Origin: RH-AL1 sp965249685
GTDB taxonomy: Bacteria > Pseudomonadota > Alphaproteobacteria > Rhizobiales > Beijerinckiaceae
Direction of reading: 5' to 3'
Assembly: GCA_965249685.1 (NCBI GenBank)
Contig: CBDFMN010000003.1
Coordinates: 620,001-684,000 of the forward strand
DNA: 64,000 nt
Shown here: positions 18,550 to 29,822 of the stretch, one piece after another
Numbering within the stretch: the first letter of the stretch is position 1
How the letters are laid out: each line of letters opens with the position of its first letter
Made by a program: the position numbers and the translations under genes
Notes under the pieces: generated by a model
Told to the model about the DNA's origin: nothing
The model's database searches: none
Seen by the model: only the letters and a program-made list of their open reading frames with translations

Positions 18550-18576
18550 ATTTTAGTTTGGGCACGATCGCGCCAA
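18550..18576 (-). promoter_or_regulatory. Possible porin promoter
   Basis: Read on the minus strand: TTGGCG (18576-18571), a 15-bp spacer and TAAAAT (18555-18550). The -10 matches at 5 of 6 positions, but the spacer is short. Transcription would give a leader of about 50 nt before the porin start at 18493. Confidence 0.35.
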
Positions 18577-18681
18577 GTTGAAAATAAAGCCAGTGGCTCA
18601 ACCGGCCGACATTGTTATCGCGGACGAGCGTATCCTTCGGGTAACACGACGAAAGATAGATGCCCGATCAAAATCGTTTCA

Positions 18682-18709
18682 ATACAGTGGATCTGCTGTA
18701 TCGATACAG
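18682..18709. promoter_or_regulatory. Palindromic cluster of three ATACAG half-sites
   Basis: ATACAG (18682-18687), CTGTAT (18696-18701) and ATACAG (18704-18709) alternate in orientation. The last two form a perfect 14-bp palindrome, CTGTATCGATACAG. It lies about 200 bp upstream of the porin start and looks like an operator for a dimeric regulator; the regulator is unknown. Confidence 0.45.
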
Positions 18710-18832
18710 GGCCTCCCGATTTACTGGTTCGCGATCACTTCGCGTGCGACGCCGACGGATGGTCCAGTGGCGCGGTGGCTCTCGTTGCTATCATTTATGA
18801 TGCGACGAGCTGGCGCGAGGCTGACCTTCCGT

Positions 18833-21811
<2,979 letters not shown>

Positions 21812-21833
21812 GGGGGTCTCTAGTCTGGACGTT

Positions 21834-21847
21834 CCGCCGATCGGCGG
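21834..21847. promoter_or_regulatory. 14-bp perfect palindrome upstream of uvrA
   Basis: CCGCCGATCGGCGG lies 23-36 bp upstream of the uvrA start. It could be an operator or a leader hairpin. In DNA this GC-rich such palindromes arise by chance fairly often. Confidence 0.25.
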
Positions 21848-22009
21848 ATAGTCGCCGAGGCGGCTTTAACCTAGGACGCCGAGGCCGTCCGCGCCATCGG
21901 CTTATGTGAGCGAAGTTGACGCTTGCCGAAGCGGGGCTCTTGTGACGAAAAAGCAATTCTTGCACAAGGGCGCAGGAGACGACCGACCCCTAACCCGATC
22001 AGGACGACG

Positions 22010-23347
22010 ATGACCGCGATCTCTGAGCCGGCCCGCAGCGCCAGGTCTGCACAAACGACGAAGAAGCCCTTCTACAAAGTCCTCTACGTGCAGGTGCTGA
22101 TCGGTATCGTGCTCGGCGTGGTCGTCGGGCTTCTGCTGCCGAAGGTCGCCACCGCGGATTGGATGAAGGCGCTGGGCGACGGGTTCGTGCGCCTCATCAA
22201 GATGGTCATCGCGCCCATCATCTTCTGCACGGTGGTGTCGGGCATCGCGCACATCTCGGACGCCCGCAAGGTCGGCCGCGTTGCGGTGAAGGCGCTGTTC
22301 TACTTCGAGGTCATCTCGACCTTCGCGCTCGTCATCGGCATGGTGATCGGCAACGTGGTGCGGCCCGGCCACAATTTCGGCTCGCACGGGAACGCCGATG
22401 CGGTCGCCAAATTCGCCAAGGAGGCGGGGTCGCACAGCACGACGGAGTTCCTGCTCAACATCATCCCGGAGAGCGTGATCGGCGCCTTCGCCAAGGGCGA
22501 CGTCCTGCAGGTGCTGCTCTTCGCCATCCTCTTCGGCTTCGCCCTTATGGCGATCGGCGAGCGCGGCAAGGGTGTCGTGGCCGGCATCGACAGCATCGCG
22601 CACGGCATCTTCGGTGTCGTCGCCATCGTCATGAAGGCGGCACCCATCGGCGCTTTCGGCGCGATGGCCTACACGGTCGGAAAGTACGGGGCGGGTTCGC
22701 TCGGCAACCTCGCCGGGCTGGTGGCGACATTCTACATCACGGCCCTCATCTTCATCGTGGTGGTCCTCGGCCTTGTGGCCAGGATCGCGGGGTTCAGCAT
22801 CTTCAAGTTCATCAACTACATCAAGGACGAGCTCTTGATCGTGCTGGGCACGAGCTCGTCGGAGAGTGCGCTGCCGCAGGTCATGGAGAAGATGGAGCGG
22901 CTCGGCTGCTCCAAATCGGTCGTGGGTCTCGTCGTGCCGACGGGCTACTCCTTCAATCTCGACGGCACCAACATCTACATGACGCTCGCCACGCTCTTCA
23001 TCGCGCAGGCGCTCGGCGTGGAGCTCGACTTCGAACAGCAGATTACCATCCTCGGCGTGGCGATGCTGACCTCCAAGGGTGCGACCGGCGTGACCGGCGC
23101 CGGGTTCATCACGCTGGCCGCGACGCTGGGCGCGATCAACCCGGCGCTCGTGCCGGGCATGGCGATCATCCTTGGGATCGACAAGTTCATGAGCGAGTGC
23201 CGCGCGCTGACCAACCTGATCGGCAACGGCGTGGCCTGCATCGTCGTTTCGGCCTGGGAAGGCGAACTCGACCGCGAGCGGCTGCAGGCCGGGCTGTCGC
23301 GTCGGGTCGATCCATCGGACGTGGCGACCGCCGTGACGACGGGATGA
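22010..23347 (+). CDS. dctA: C4-dicarboxylate transporter, DAACS family
   Basis: 445 residues. Sodium- or proton-coupled importer of succinate, fumarate and malate at the inner membrane. ATG 22010 follows AGGA and leaves a short cytoplasmic tail before the first helix (LYVQVLIGIVLGVVVG). Family signatures are intact: the serine-rich hairpin GTSSSESALPQ, the SFNLDGTNIYM motif and the MLTSKGATGVTGAGF loop. No dctBD two-component genes are adjacent. The stop overlaps the downstream phosphatase start as ATGA. Confidence 0.93.
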   Translation: MTAISEPARSARSAQTTKKPFYKVLYVQVLIGIVLGVVVGLLLPKVATADWMKALGDGFVRLIKMVIAPIIFCTVVSGIAHISDARKVGRVAVKALFYFEVISTFALVIGMVIGNVVRPGHNFGSHGNADAVAKFAKEAGSHSTTEFLLNIIPESVIGAFAKGDVLQVLLFAILFGFALMAIGERGKGVVAGIDSIAHGIFGVVAIVMKAAPIGAFGAMAYTVGKYGAGSLGNLAGLVATFYITALIFIVVVLGLVARIAGFSIFKFINYIKDELLIVLGTSSSESALPQVMEKMERLGCSKSVVGLVVPTGYSFNLDGTNIYMTLATLFIAQALGVELDFEQQITILGVAMLTSKGATGVTGAGFITLAATLGAINPALVPGMAIILGIDKFMSECRALTNLIGNGVACIVVSAWEGELDRERLQAGLSRRVDPSDVATAVTTG

Positions 23348-23961
23348 GCTTGTCGTCGCGCTGTGCGGCGGCACTCGCCCTCGGCGCCGTCCTGCTGTTG
23401 CCGGCTGGCGCGCGAGCGCAGCCCGTCGGCGAAACCATCATCTTCGTCCGCCACGGCGAGAAGCCGGAGCAGGGCCTCGGCCAATTGTCGTGCAAGGGCT
23501 TGAACCGCGCTCTCGCTTTGCCCGCCGTGCTCGAAACCAAGTTCGGCCGCCCCGCCGCGATCTACGCTCCGAACCCGTCCGAGCAAAAAGAGGATGGCGG
23601 CAAGGCCTACAGCTATATCCGCCCGCTCGCTACGATCGAGCCGAGCGCGATCCGATTCAGCCTGCCCGTCGACACGCGCTACGGATTTCGCGACATCGAC
23701 AAGCTGAAGCTCGCCCTCGAACAGCCCGGCTACCGCCAGGCGACAGTCGTGGTTGCGTGGGAGCACCACCTGATGGAGGCGCTGGTCAGGACGCTTGTCA
23801 CGACCTACGGCGGCGACGAAGGACTTATCCCAAAGTGGCACAATGACGACTTCGATGGCATCTACGTCGTCGCCATCGATTGGTCGGCGGCACCGCCTGC
23901 GGTGTCGTTCTCGCTCGATCGCCAAGGGCTGGACGGATTATCCAAGGCCTGTCCTTCGTAG
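23344..23961 (+). CDS. Periplasmic histidine phosphatase family protein
   Basis: 205 residues. A signal peptide (about residues 1-25, ending GARAQPVG) precedes a phosphoglycerate mutase-like fold with the catalytic RHG in IIFVRHGEKPEQG; a second conserved block is VVVAWEHHLMEAL. The family includes phosphatases with many substrates; this one resembles small exported members of unknown specificity. The ATG overlaps the dctA stop, so it is probably coupled to the transporter. What the two would do together is not clear. Confidence 0.82.
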   Translation: MSLSSRCAAALALGAVLLLPAGARAQPVGETIIFVRHGEKPEQGLGQLSCKGLNRALALPAVLETKFGRPAAIYAPNPSEQKEDGGKAYSYIRPLATIEPSAIRFSLPVDTRYGFRDIDKLKLALEQPGYRQATVVVAWEHHLMEALVRTLVTTYGGDEGLIPKWHNDDFDGIYVVAIDWSAAPPAVSFSLDRQGLDGLSKACPS

Positions 23962-24026
23962 CCGCGCGGCTGGCAAGAAGGCTGAACGCTGGGTTTGTCG
24001 CGTCGTGTCCGCAGGGTCGGCTTCTC

Positions 24027-24149
24027 CTGCAGTGTGAACATCGCTTCCAGCGCCTCGCTTCGGGGAGCAACCGGTACGTCGCCCGTCCAAGTCGTGACCT
24101 CTGCGGTGAGGATGCCCGTCGGGACACCATCAGCGAGACCATGACTCAC
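24027..24149 (-). pseudogene. Remnant resembling the N terminus of a GIY-YIG family protein
   Basis: Read on the minus strand, an open segment encodes GLADGVPTGILTAEV followed by TTWTGDVPVAPRSEALEAM. From memory of the family, this resembles the start of small GIY-YIG nuclease proteins, where a DG-PTG-ILTAEI-NWTGHV-VAPRS pattern precedes the catalytic domain. After about 40 residues the similarity stops (FTLQEKPTLRTRRD) and no GVY-type GIY-YIG core follows in any frame I tried. It lies in the 316-bp gap between the phosphatase and ssb, which otherwise holds only the SOS box and the ssb leader. It could instead be chance similarity. Confidence 0.4.
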
Positions 24150-24151
24150 TA

Positions 24152-24166
24152 GAACAAAAAAGGAAC
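24152..24166. promoter_or_regulatory. SOS box (LexA site, GTTC-N7-GTTC) upstream of ssb
   Basis: On the minus strand the sequence is GTTC-CTTTTTT-GTTC, an exact match to the direct-repeat LexA site of alphaproteobacteria. It lies 112 bp upstream of ssb. Immediately downstream is a weak promoter-like pair, TTGGCG (24169-24174) and CATAGG (24192-24197) with a 17-bp spacer, so LexA bound here could block ssb transcription. Confidence 0.65.
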
Positions 24167-24277
24167 ATTTGGCGGGAGGGCTTAGTTGCGGCATAGGTGT
24201 GGGCTACCGGCGATCCGGCGTTGACAGAGCGGGGGCTCATCGCGTCCGTTGGTAGATATGAGTATCAGGAGCGCGTA

Positions 24278-24784
24278 ATGGCTGGCAGCGTCAACAAGGT
24301 CATTCTCGTCGGCAATCTCGGTCGCGACCCCGAGGTGCGGCGCACCAACTCGGGCGATCCCGTCTGCTCCTTCTCCGTCGCGACGACGGAGTCCTGGCGC
24401 GACAAGGCGTCTGGAGAGCGCAAGGACCGTACCGAGTGGCACAACGTGGTGATCTTCAACGAGAACCTGTCGAAGATCGCCGAGCAATATTGCAAAAAGG
24501 GCTCCAAGGTTTACTTGGAAGGCCAGCTCCAGACCCGCGAGTTCACCGACCGGGACGGAAACCAGCGCAAGGCGACCGAGGTGGTGTTGACGCGTTTTCG
24601 CGGTGAGTTGACCCTGCTCGACAGCAAGGGTGGTGGTCGCGGCGAGGGCGACGAAAGCCTTGGCGAGGCAGGCGGCTCCAGCTTCGGGCGTTCGTCGCCG
24701 ATGCAGCGCACCCCCGACCGTCGTCCCGCGACCGCAGGCGGCGGCAAGATGAGCGAGATCATCGACGACGACATCCCGTTCTAG
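24278..24784 (+). CDS. ssb: Single-stranded DNA-binding protein
   Basis: 168 residues from ATG 24278. The N-terminal OB fold begins SVNKVILVGNLGRDPE and continues with TEWHNVV and KKGSKVYLEGQL; a Gly/Ser-rich linker leads to the acidic tip DDDIPF, which recruits partner proteins in replication and repair. An in-frame start at 24197 would add a non-conserved 27 residues. An SOS box upstream and a terminator downstream suggest a single-gene unit that is DNA-damage regulated. Confidence 0.97.
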   Translation: MAGSVNKVILVGNLGRDPEVRRTNSGDPVCSFSVATTESWRDKASGERKDRTEWHNVVIFNENLSKIAEQYCKKGSKVYLEGQLQTREFTDRDGNQRKATEVVLTRFRGELTLLDSKGGGRGEGDESLGEAGGSSFGRSSPMQRTPDRRPATAGGGKMSEIIDDDIPF

Positions 24785-24871
24785 TCTCCTTCCCGACCGC
24801 AGGCGGGGAGAGTTCGCCACGGGACGGTACGGGTAAGCCTTGCCTCTTGTGATGCCAGATAAGGTTTTGGA

Positions 24872-24906
24872 CGGTCTTCCCATCCCTCACCGGGAAGACC
24901 GGTTTT
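24872..24906 (+). terminator. Intrinsic terminator after ssb
   Basis: A 10-bp stem, CGGTCTTCCC (24872-24881) with GGGAAGACCG (24892-24901), is followed by GTTTT. It separates ssb from gyrA on the same strand. Confidence 0.7.
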
Positions 24907-24991
24907 CGTGCGCCAGGGCCGCCGCAAACCTGGAGTTCCGTCGTGCCGCCCTCTAGGGTGAGAGCCAGCCCCCATCGCATCCGGATTTCCC

Positions 24992-27775
24992 TTGGCCGAT
25001 CAACCCAACGAACCGACCCCGCCCGGCTTCGACATACGTCCCGTCTCGATCTCCGAGGAGATGCAGCGCAGCTACCTCGATTACGCGATGAGCGTGATCG
25101 TCAGCCGCGCCCTGCCCGACGTGCGCGACGGACTGAAGCCGGTGCATCGGCGCATCCTGTACTCGATGCAGGAGCAGAATCACCTTCCCGATCGGCCCTA
25201 CGTCAAATCCGCCCGCATCGTCGGCGACGTTATGGGCAAATACCACCCGCACGGCGACTCGGCCATCTACGACGCGCTGGTTCGCATGGCGCAGAGTTTC
25301 TCGCTGCGCCTGCCGCTCATCGACGGGCAGGGCAATTTCGGCTCGGTCGATGGCGATCCGCCGGCCGCCATGCGCTACACCGAATCGCGTCTCGCCAAGC
25401 CGGCGCTGGCCCTGATCGAAGACATCGACTCCGACACGGTCGACTTCCAGCCAAACTACGACGGCAAGGAATCGGAGCCCGTCGTCCTGCCGGCGCGCTT
25501 CCCGAACCTGCTCGTCAACGGGGCCGGAGGCATCGCGGTGGGCATGGCCACCAACATCCCGCCCCACAATCTCGGTGAGATTATCGACGCAACCGTGGCG
25601 TTGATCGACGATCCCGAACTGACGCTGGAGCAACTCATCGAGCTGGTGCCGGCACCCGATTTCCCCACCGGCGGCAGCATCCTCGGCCGTGCCGGTGTGC
25701 GCGCCGCCTATACGACCGGGCGCGGTTCGGTCGTCGTCCGCGCCAAGGTGGAGGTCGAGACGCTGCGCCGCGAACGCGAGGCGTTGATCGTCACGGAGAT
25801 CCCTTACCAGGTCAACAAGGCGACGCTGATCGAGAAGATGGCGGAGCTCGTCCGCGACAAGAAGCTCGAGGGCATCTCCGACCTGCGCGACGAGTCCGAC
25901 CGCGACGGCATGCGCATCGTCATCGAGCTGAAGCGCGACGCGGTTGCCGAGGTCGTGCTGAACCAGCTTTGGCGCTTCACGGCCATGCAGTCCTCCTTCG
26001 GCTGCAACATGATCGCGCTGAACGGCGGCCGCCCCGAATTGCTCAACCTGCGCGATTTCCTCGTCGCGTTCGTCGACTTCCGCGAGGAAGTGGTCACCCG
26101 GCGCACCAAGTTCCGCCTCAACAAGGCGCGGGACGCCGCTCACCTTCAGGTGGGCCTCGCCATCGCGGTGGCCAATATCGACGAGGTCATTCGCCTCATC
26201 CGCACGGCGCCCGACGCCGCATCGGCGCGCGAGGCGCTGATGACGCGCGCCTGGCCCGCCAAGGACATGGCTCCGCTGATCACCCTTATCGCCGACCCGC
26301 GCCATGTACTCGGCGACGATGGGCTGTATCGGTTGTCGGAGGCCCAGGCGCGCGGCATCCTCGACCTGCGGCTCGCGCGGCTCACCGCGCTCGGTCGCGA
26401 GGAGATCGCCGAAGCCCTCAACAAGCTCGCCACCGAGATCGCCGACTACCTCGACATCCTGCGTTCCCGCTCGCGCCTCTTCGGCATCGTCAAGGACGAG
26501 ATGCTGGCGGTAAAGGCGGCCTACGCCACGCCGCGCCGCACGCAGATCCTCGATGCGGCCGACGGCGTCGAGGACGAGGACCTGATCGCCCGCGAGGACA
26601 TGGTCGTCACCGTCTCGCACGGCGGCTACGTCAAACGCGTGCCGCTTTCAACCTATCGGGCGCAGCGGCGCGGCGGCAAGGGCCGCTCCGGCATGCAGAC
26701 GCGCGAGGAGGACTTCGTCGCCCGCCTGTTCGTCGCCTCGACGCACACGCCGATGCTGTTCTTCTCCTCGCACGGCCAAGTCTACAAAGAGAAGGTGTGG
26801 CGGCTTCCCCTATCGGCGCCGCAGGCGCGGGGAAAGGCGCTCATCAACATGCTGCCGCTGGAGCAGGGCGAGCGCATCACCACAATCATGCCGTTGCCGG
26901 AGGACGAGGAGACGTGGGGCACGCTCGACGTGATGTTCGCCACGACGCGCGGGACGGTCCGGCGCAACAAGCTCTCCGACTTCGCGCAGGTGAACCGCGC
27001 CGGCAAGATCGCGATGAAGCTCGACGAGGGCGACGACATCGTCGATGTGCAGATCTGCAAGGAGAGCGACGATACGTTGCTGACGACGCTGCGCGGCCAG
27101 TGCATCCGCTTTCCCGTGACGGATGTGCGGGTGTTCAAGGGGCGCGATTCGATGGGCGTGCGCGGGATCGCCCTGGCCGACGGCGACCGGGTGATTGCGC
27201 TGTCCATCCTTCGCCACATGGCGGCGGACGCAGGCGAGCGGTTGGCCTACCTGAAGATGCGTCGTGCGGTCGCCGGAGAGTCGGTGGCCGACTCGACGGT
27301 TGACGCGGTCGCGGACGAGGCGGCCTCCGAGGGGATCGAACCCGACGCGGTGCAGCCCTCCAGCCTGTCGACGGAGCGCTACGGCGAAATGTCGGCGAGC
27401 GAGCAGATCATCCTCACCATATCGGGGAAGGGCTACGGCAAGCGCACCTCGTCCTTCGAGTACCGCATCACGGGACGCGGCGGCAAAGGCATCGTCGCCA
27501 TGGCCGTCAACGCGCGCAACGGCAACCTTGTGGCCTCCTTCCCGGTGGAGGACGGGGACGGCCTGATGCTGGTGACCAACGGCGGTCAGCTGATCCGCGT
27601 GCCGGTCGACGGGATCCGCATCGCAGGGCGTGGTACGCAGGGCGTCACCGTGTTCAACACGGGCGCGAAGGAGGAGGTGGTCTCCGTCGAGCGCATCCCA
27701 GCGGACGACGAGGAGCATGTCGAAGGTATCCCGAGCGTCGACGACGACGGAGAGGAAGAGGGTGGCGAGAGCTGA
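24992..27775 (+). CDS. gyrA: DNA gyrase subunit A
   Basis: 927 residues. The TTG at 24992 is the first possible start in frame and gives a normal N terminus (SISEEMQRSYLDYAM). The active-site Tyr lies in AAMRYTESR. The quinolone region HPHGDSAIYD has Ser and Asp at the positions of E. coli Ser83 and Asp87, the drug-sensitive residues. A GyrA-box (QRRGGKG) in the C-terminal wrapping domain separates it from ParC. The C-terminal tail is acidic. It forms the A2B2 gyrase with GyrB, which is not in this window. Confidence 0.97.
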   Translation: MADQPNEPTPPGFDIRPVSISEEMQRSYLDYAMSVIVSRALPDVRDGLKPVHRRILYSMQEQNHLPDRPYVKSARIVGDVMGKYHPHGDSAIYDALVRMAQSFSLRLPLIDGQGNFGSVDGDPPAAMRYTESRLAKPALALIEDIDSDTVDFQPNYDGKESEPVVLPARFPNLLVNGAGGIAVGMATNIPPHNLGEIIDATVALIDDPELTLEQLIELVPAPDFPTGGSILGRAGVRAAYTTGRGSVVVRAKVEVETLRREREALIVTEIPYQVNKATLIEKMAELVRDKKLEGISDLRDESDRDGMRIVIELKRDAVAEVVLNQLWRFTAMQSSFGCNMIALNGGRPELLNLRDFLVAFVDFREEVVTRRTKFRLNKARDAAHLQVGLAIAVANIDEVIRLIRTAPDAASAREALMTRAWPAKDMAPLITLIADPRHVLGDDGLYRLSEAQARGILDLRLARLTALGREEIAEALNKLATEIADYLDILRSRSRLFGIVKDEMLAVKAAYATPRRTQILDAADGVEDEDLIAREDMVVTVSHGGYVKRVPLSTYRAQRRGGKGRSGMQTREEDFVARLFVASTHTPMLFFSSHGQVYKEKVWRLPLSAPQARGKALINMLPLEQGERITTIMPLPEDEETWGTLDVMFATTRGTVRRNKLSDFAQVNRAGKIAMKLDEGDDIVDVQICKESDDTLLTTLRGQCIRFPVTDVRVFKGRDSMGVRGIALADGDRVIALSILRHMAADAGERLAYLKMRRAVAGESVADSTVDAVADEAASEGIEPDAVQPSSLSTERYGEMSASEQIILTISGKGYGKRTSSFEYRITGRGGKGIVAMAVNARNGNLVASFPVEDGDGLMLVTNGGQLIRVPVDGIRIAGRGTQGVTVFNTGAKEEVVSVERIPADDEEHVEGIPSVDDDGEEEGGES

Positions 27776-27806
27776 GTCCTTCAGCCCTGTAGGAGGAGGT
27801 TCGGTC

Positions 27807-28322
27807 TTGCCCCGCACAGCGCTCTACACCGGCTCCTTCGACCCCGTCACCGACGGCCATGTCGCGCTTGTCGTGGCGGCCGCCAGACTGTGCGACACGC
27901 TCGTTGTCGCAATCGGCGTTCACCCGGGGAAAGCGCCGCTCTTCACCGTCGACGAGCGCCGCACCCTCATCGTGCAAAGCTGCGCCGCGCTGTTGGAGGG
28001 CGCCGGATGCTCGCTCCAGGTGGTGACCTTCGCCGGCTTGGCTGTGGAGGCAGCCCGAAAGGCCGGCGCCACGGTGATCGTCCGCGGCTTGCGCGACGGC
28101 AGCGACCTCGATTACGAGATGCCAATGGCCGGCATGAACGCCGCCATGGCACCGGAGGTGCTGACGGTCTTCCTGTCGGCGCCCCCATCCGTCCGTCACA
28201 TTACCGCGACATTAGTCAGGCAGATCGCCCAAATGGGAGGCGACGTCTCGCCCTTCGTGCCCGCGCCGGTCGCCGCCGCCCTGCGGGTGAAATTTTCCGC
28301 AACAGGAACATTGCAAGCATGA
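27807..28322 (+). CDS. coaD: Phosphopantetheine adenylyltransferase
   Basis: 171 residues from TTG 27807, which has a very strong AGGAGGAGG 7 bp upstream. Fourth step of coenzyme A synthesis, giving dephospho-CoA. Nucleotidyltransferase motifs are present: GSFDPVTDGH (the HxGH-type site reads TDGH) and IVRGLRDGSDLDYE. The usual ISSSLVRE motif reads ITATLVRQ. The stop overlaps the start of the exported cyclophilin as ATGA. Confidence 0.95.
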   Translation: MPRTALYTGSFDPVTDGHVALVVAAARLCDTLVVAIGVHPGKAPLFTVDERRTLIVQSCAALLEGAGCSLQVVTFAGLAVEAARKAGATVIVRGLRDGSDLDYEMPMAGMNAAMAPEVLTVFLSAPPSVRHITATLVRQIAQMGGDVSPFVPAPVAAALRVKFSATGTLQA

Positions 28323-28885
28323 TCTTCGACCGTCGCGCCTTTGTCGGCACTCTTGCCGGGCCGGTTCTGGCCCTCACCCTTTTGGCCAATCCTCTCGCTC
28401 GTGCGGCGACAGGGGCCGATCCGGCCAATCAGGTCGTCATGACCACCAAGGACGGCAAGATCGTCATCCAGCTGCGGCCTGACCTCGCGCCCAACCACGT
28501 CAAGCAGATCGAAACGCTGACCAAGCAGAAGTTCTACGACGGCATCGTCTTCCATCGCGTCATCGGCGGGTTCATGGCGCAGACGGGCGACCCGACCGGG
28601 ACCGGCGGAGGCGGCTCAAAGCTTCCCGACCTCAAGGCCGAATTTACCGGCGAGCCCTTCGTCCGCGGCACCGTCGGCATGGCGCGTTCGTCCAGTCCCA
28701 ATTCGGCCAATTCGCAGTTTTTCATCTGCTTCGACAACGCCTCGTTCCTCAACAACCAGTACACGGTGGTCGGCCAGGTCGTGTCCGGCATGGACGTGGT
28801 CGACAAGATCAAGAAAGGGTCGTCCGCCGACAACGGAACGGTGACCAACCCGGATAAGATCGTCACCATGCACATGGCCAAGTAG
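28319..28885 (+). CDS. ppiA: Exported cyclophilin-type peptidyl-prolyl isomerase
   Basis: 188 residues. A signal peptide (about residues 1-30, ending PLARAATG) precedes a complete cyclophilin domain with FHRVIGGFMAQTGD, NSANSQFFICF and QYTVVGQVVSGMDVVDKI, so it should catalyse proline isomerisation in the periplasm. ATG 28319 overlaps the coaD stop. It is paired with a cytosolic paralogue 400 bp downstream; the two share the active-site segments, and the leader on this one explains the division of labour. Confidence 0.93.
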   Translation: MIFDRRAFVGTLAGPVLALTLLANPLARAATGADPANQVVMTTKDGKIVIQLRPDLAPNHVKQIETLTKQKFYDGIVFHRVIGGFMAQTGDPTGTGGGGSKLPDLKAEFTGEPFVRGTVGMARSSSPNSANSQFFICFDNASFLNNQYTVVGQVVSGMDVVDKIKKGSSADNGTVTNPDKIVTMHMAK

Positions 28886-28913
28886 CGCACTGGAAGCGGC
28901 GCGCGGTCTCGTC

Positions 28914-29290
28914 GTGACGGTCGCGCTCCTCTGCCCCAGTTTGGTGGCGGGGGCGCCGGTGCTGAACCGGCCGAGCGAGATCGGCGCGCGGATCGCCGCA
29001 TGCTGGCGCGCGCCGGCCGAGGGCGACGAGGTGACGGTGCGGCTGACTTCCGCCGCGACGGTTCCCTGGTCGGCCGGCCGCGCATGACCTATGTGAAGGC
29101 TGGGGGAGGCGACGACGGCGTGGCCGCCCTCGCGACGTCCATCTTCGCGGCCCTGCAAGCCTGCACACCTTTGCAGTTTACGCCCGGCCTCGGGGCGGTT
29201 ATTGCGGGCCGCACCTTCACAATTCGTTTCGTCGCCCCGCGCCGCGCGCGTCGGGCGGCGCTTCCCTTCAAAGGAGACAATCATGGCTGA
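28914..29290 (+). pseudogene. Small exported protein gene broken by a one-base frameshift
   Basis: From about GTG 28914 the frame encodes a hydrophobic leader (VTVALLCPSLVAGAP), then RPSEIGARIAACWRAP and EVTVRLT, but ends soon after. From 29048 the next frame continues FRRDGSLVGRPRMTYV, a C-terminal AACTPL-type segment (ALQACTPLQFTPGLGAVIAG) and a stop at 29290. One inserted base near 29046-29048 would join them into a single protein of about 125 residues. By recollection this matches a small TonB-C-like exported protein that sits beside cyclophilin genes in Hyphomicrobiales. Either a recent mutation or a sequencing error. The end overlaps the ppiB start by 8 bp. Confidence 0.6.
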
Positions 29291-29738
29291 GGCCGGTAAC
29301 ACCCTGACGCTCGAGACGACGAAAGGCGCGGTCGTGATCGAGATGCGACCCGACCTCGCGCCGGGCCACGTCGCCCATATCAAGAAACTCGTCGGCGAGA
29401 AGTTCTATGACGGCATCGTCTTCCATCGCGTGATCGACGGCTTCATGGCGCAGACCGGATGCCCCAACGGCACCGGCACGGGCGGCTCCAAATACCCGAA
29501 CCTGAAGCAGGAGTTCAGCGCCGAGAAGCACGTGCGCGGCACCTGCTCCATGGCCCGGGCACAAAACCCCGATTCGGCGAACTCGCAGTTCTTCATCTGC
29601 TTTGGCGATGCCGCCTTCCTCGACAAGCAGTACACCGTATGGGGCAAGGTCGTCTCCGGCATGGAGAACGTCGACCAGATCAAGCGCGGCGAGCCCGTGC
29701 GCGATCCCGACAAGATCGTCTCCGCGAGCCTGAGCTAA
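29283..29738 (+). CDS. ppiB: Cytosolic cyclophilin-type peptidyl-prolyl isomerase
   Basis: 151 residues with no signal peptide. ATG 29283 follows AAAGGAGA. The cyclophilin motifs FHRVIDGFMAQTG, NSANSQFFICF and QYTVWGKVVSGMENVDQI are intact. It is the cytoplasmic partner of the exported isomerase upstream, probably from tandem duplication, and the pair precedes the queuosine genes queA-tgt on the same strand. Confidence 0.95.
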   Translation: MAEAGNTLTLETTKGAVVIEMRPDLAPGHVAHIKKLVGEKFYDGIVFHRVIDGFMAQTGCPNGTGTGGSKYPNLKQEFSAEKHVRGTCSMARAQNPDSANSQFFICFGDAAFLDKQYTVWGKVVSGMENVDQIKRGEPVRDPDKIVSASLS

Positions 29739-29822
29739 CCCCGTCAGGGGAGGTGGGCGGCGTTCCGTCGCCTTCACGCCGCGTTTCGCTCGGAACGCCC
29801 AACCGCCACGTAAAGACCTTCG

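Larger units (their letters stand above)
18494..18832. other. 339-bp intergenic region between porin and uvrA
   Basis: The region is more AT-rich than its surroundings and carries no convincing gene. It holds the porin 5' leader, a candidate porin promoter and a palindromic cluster listed separately, plus the downstream flank of uvrA. I see no intrinsic terminator for uvrA. Confidence 0.6.

Noticed and set aside
24221..24226. Consensus TTGACA before ssb as a promoter -35
   Set aside because: No acceptable -10 lies 15-19 bp downstream.
25241..25300. Possible quinolone-resistance changes in gyrA
   Set aside because: The residues matching E. coli Ser83 and Asp87 are Ser and Asp, the sensitive type.
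24953..26620. Long open frame (555 codons) antisense to gyrA; similar ones opposite trmFO, dctA, uvrA, coxA and the EAL gene
   Set aside because: They mirror codon bias of GC-rich real genes, are rich in Arg/His/Gly and lack family motifs or ribosome sites.
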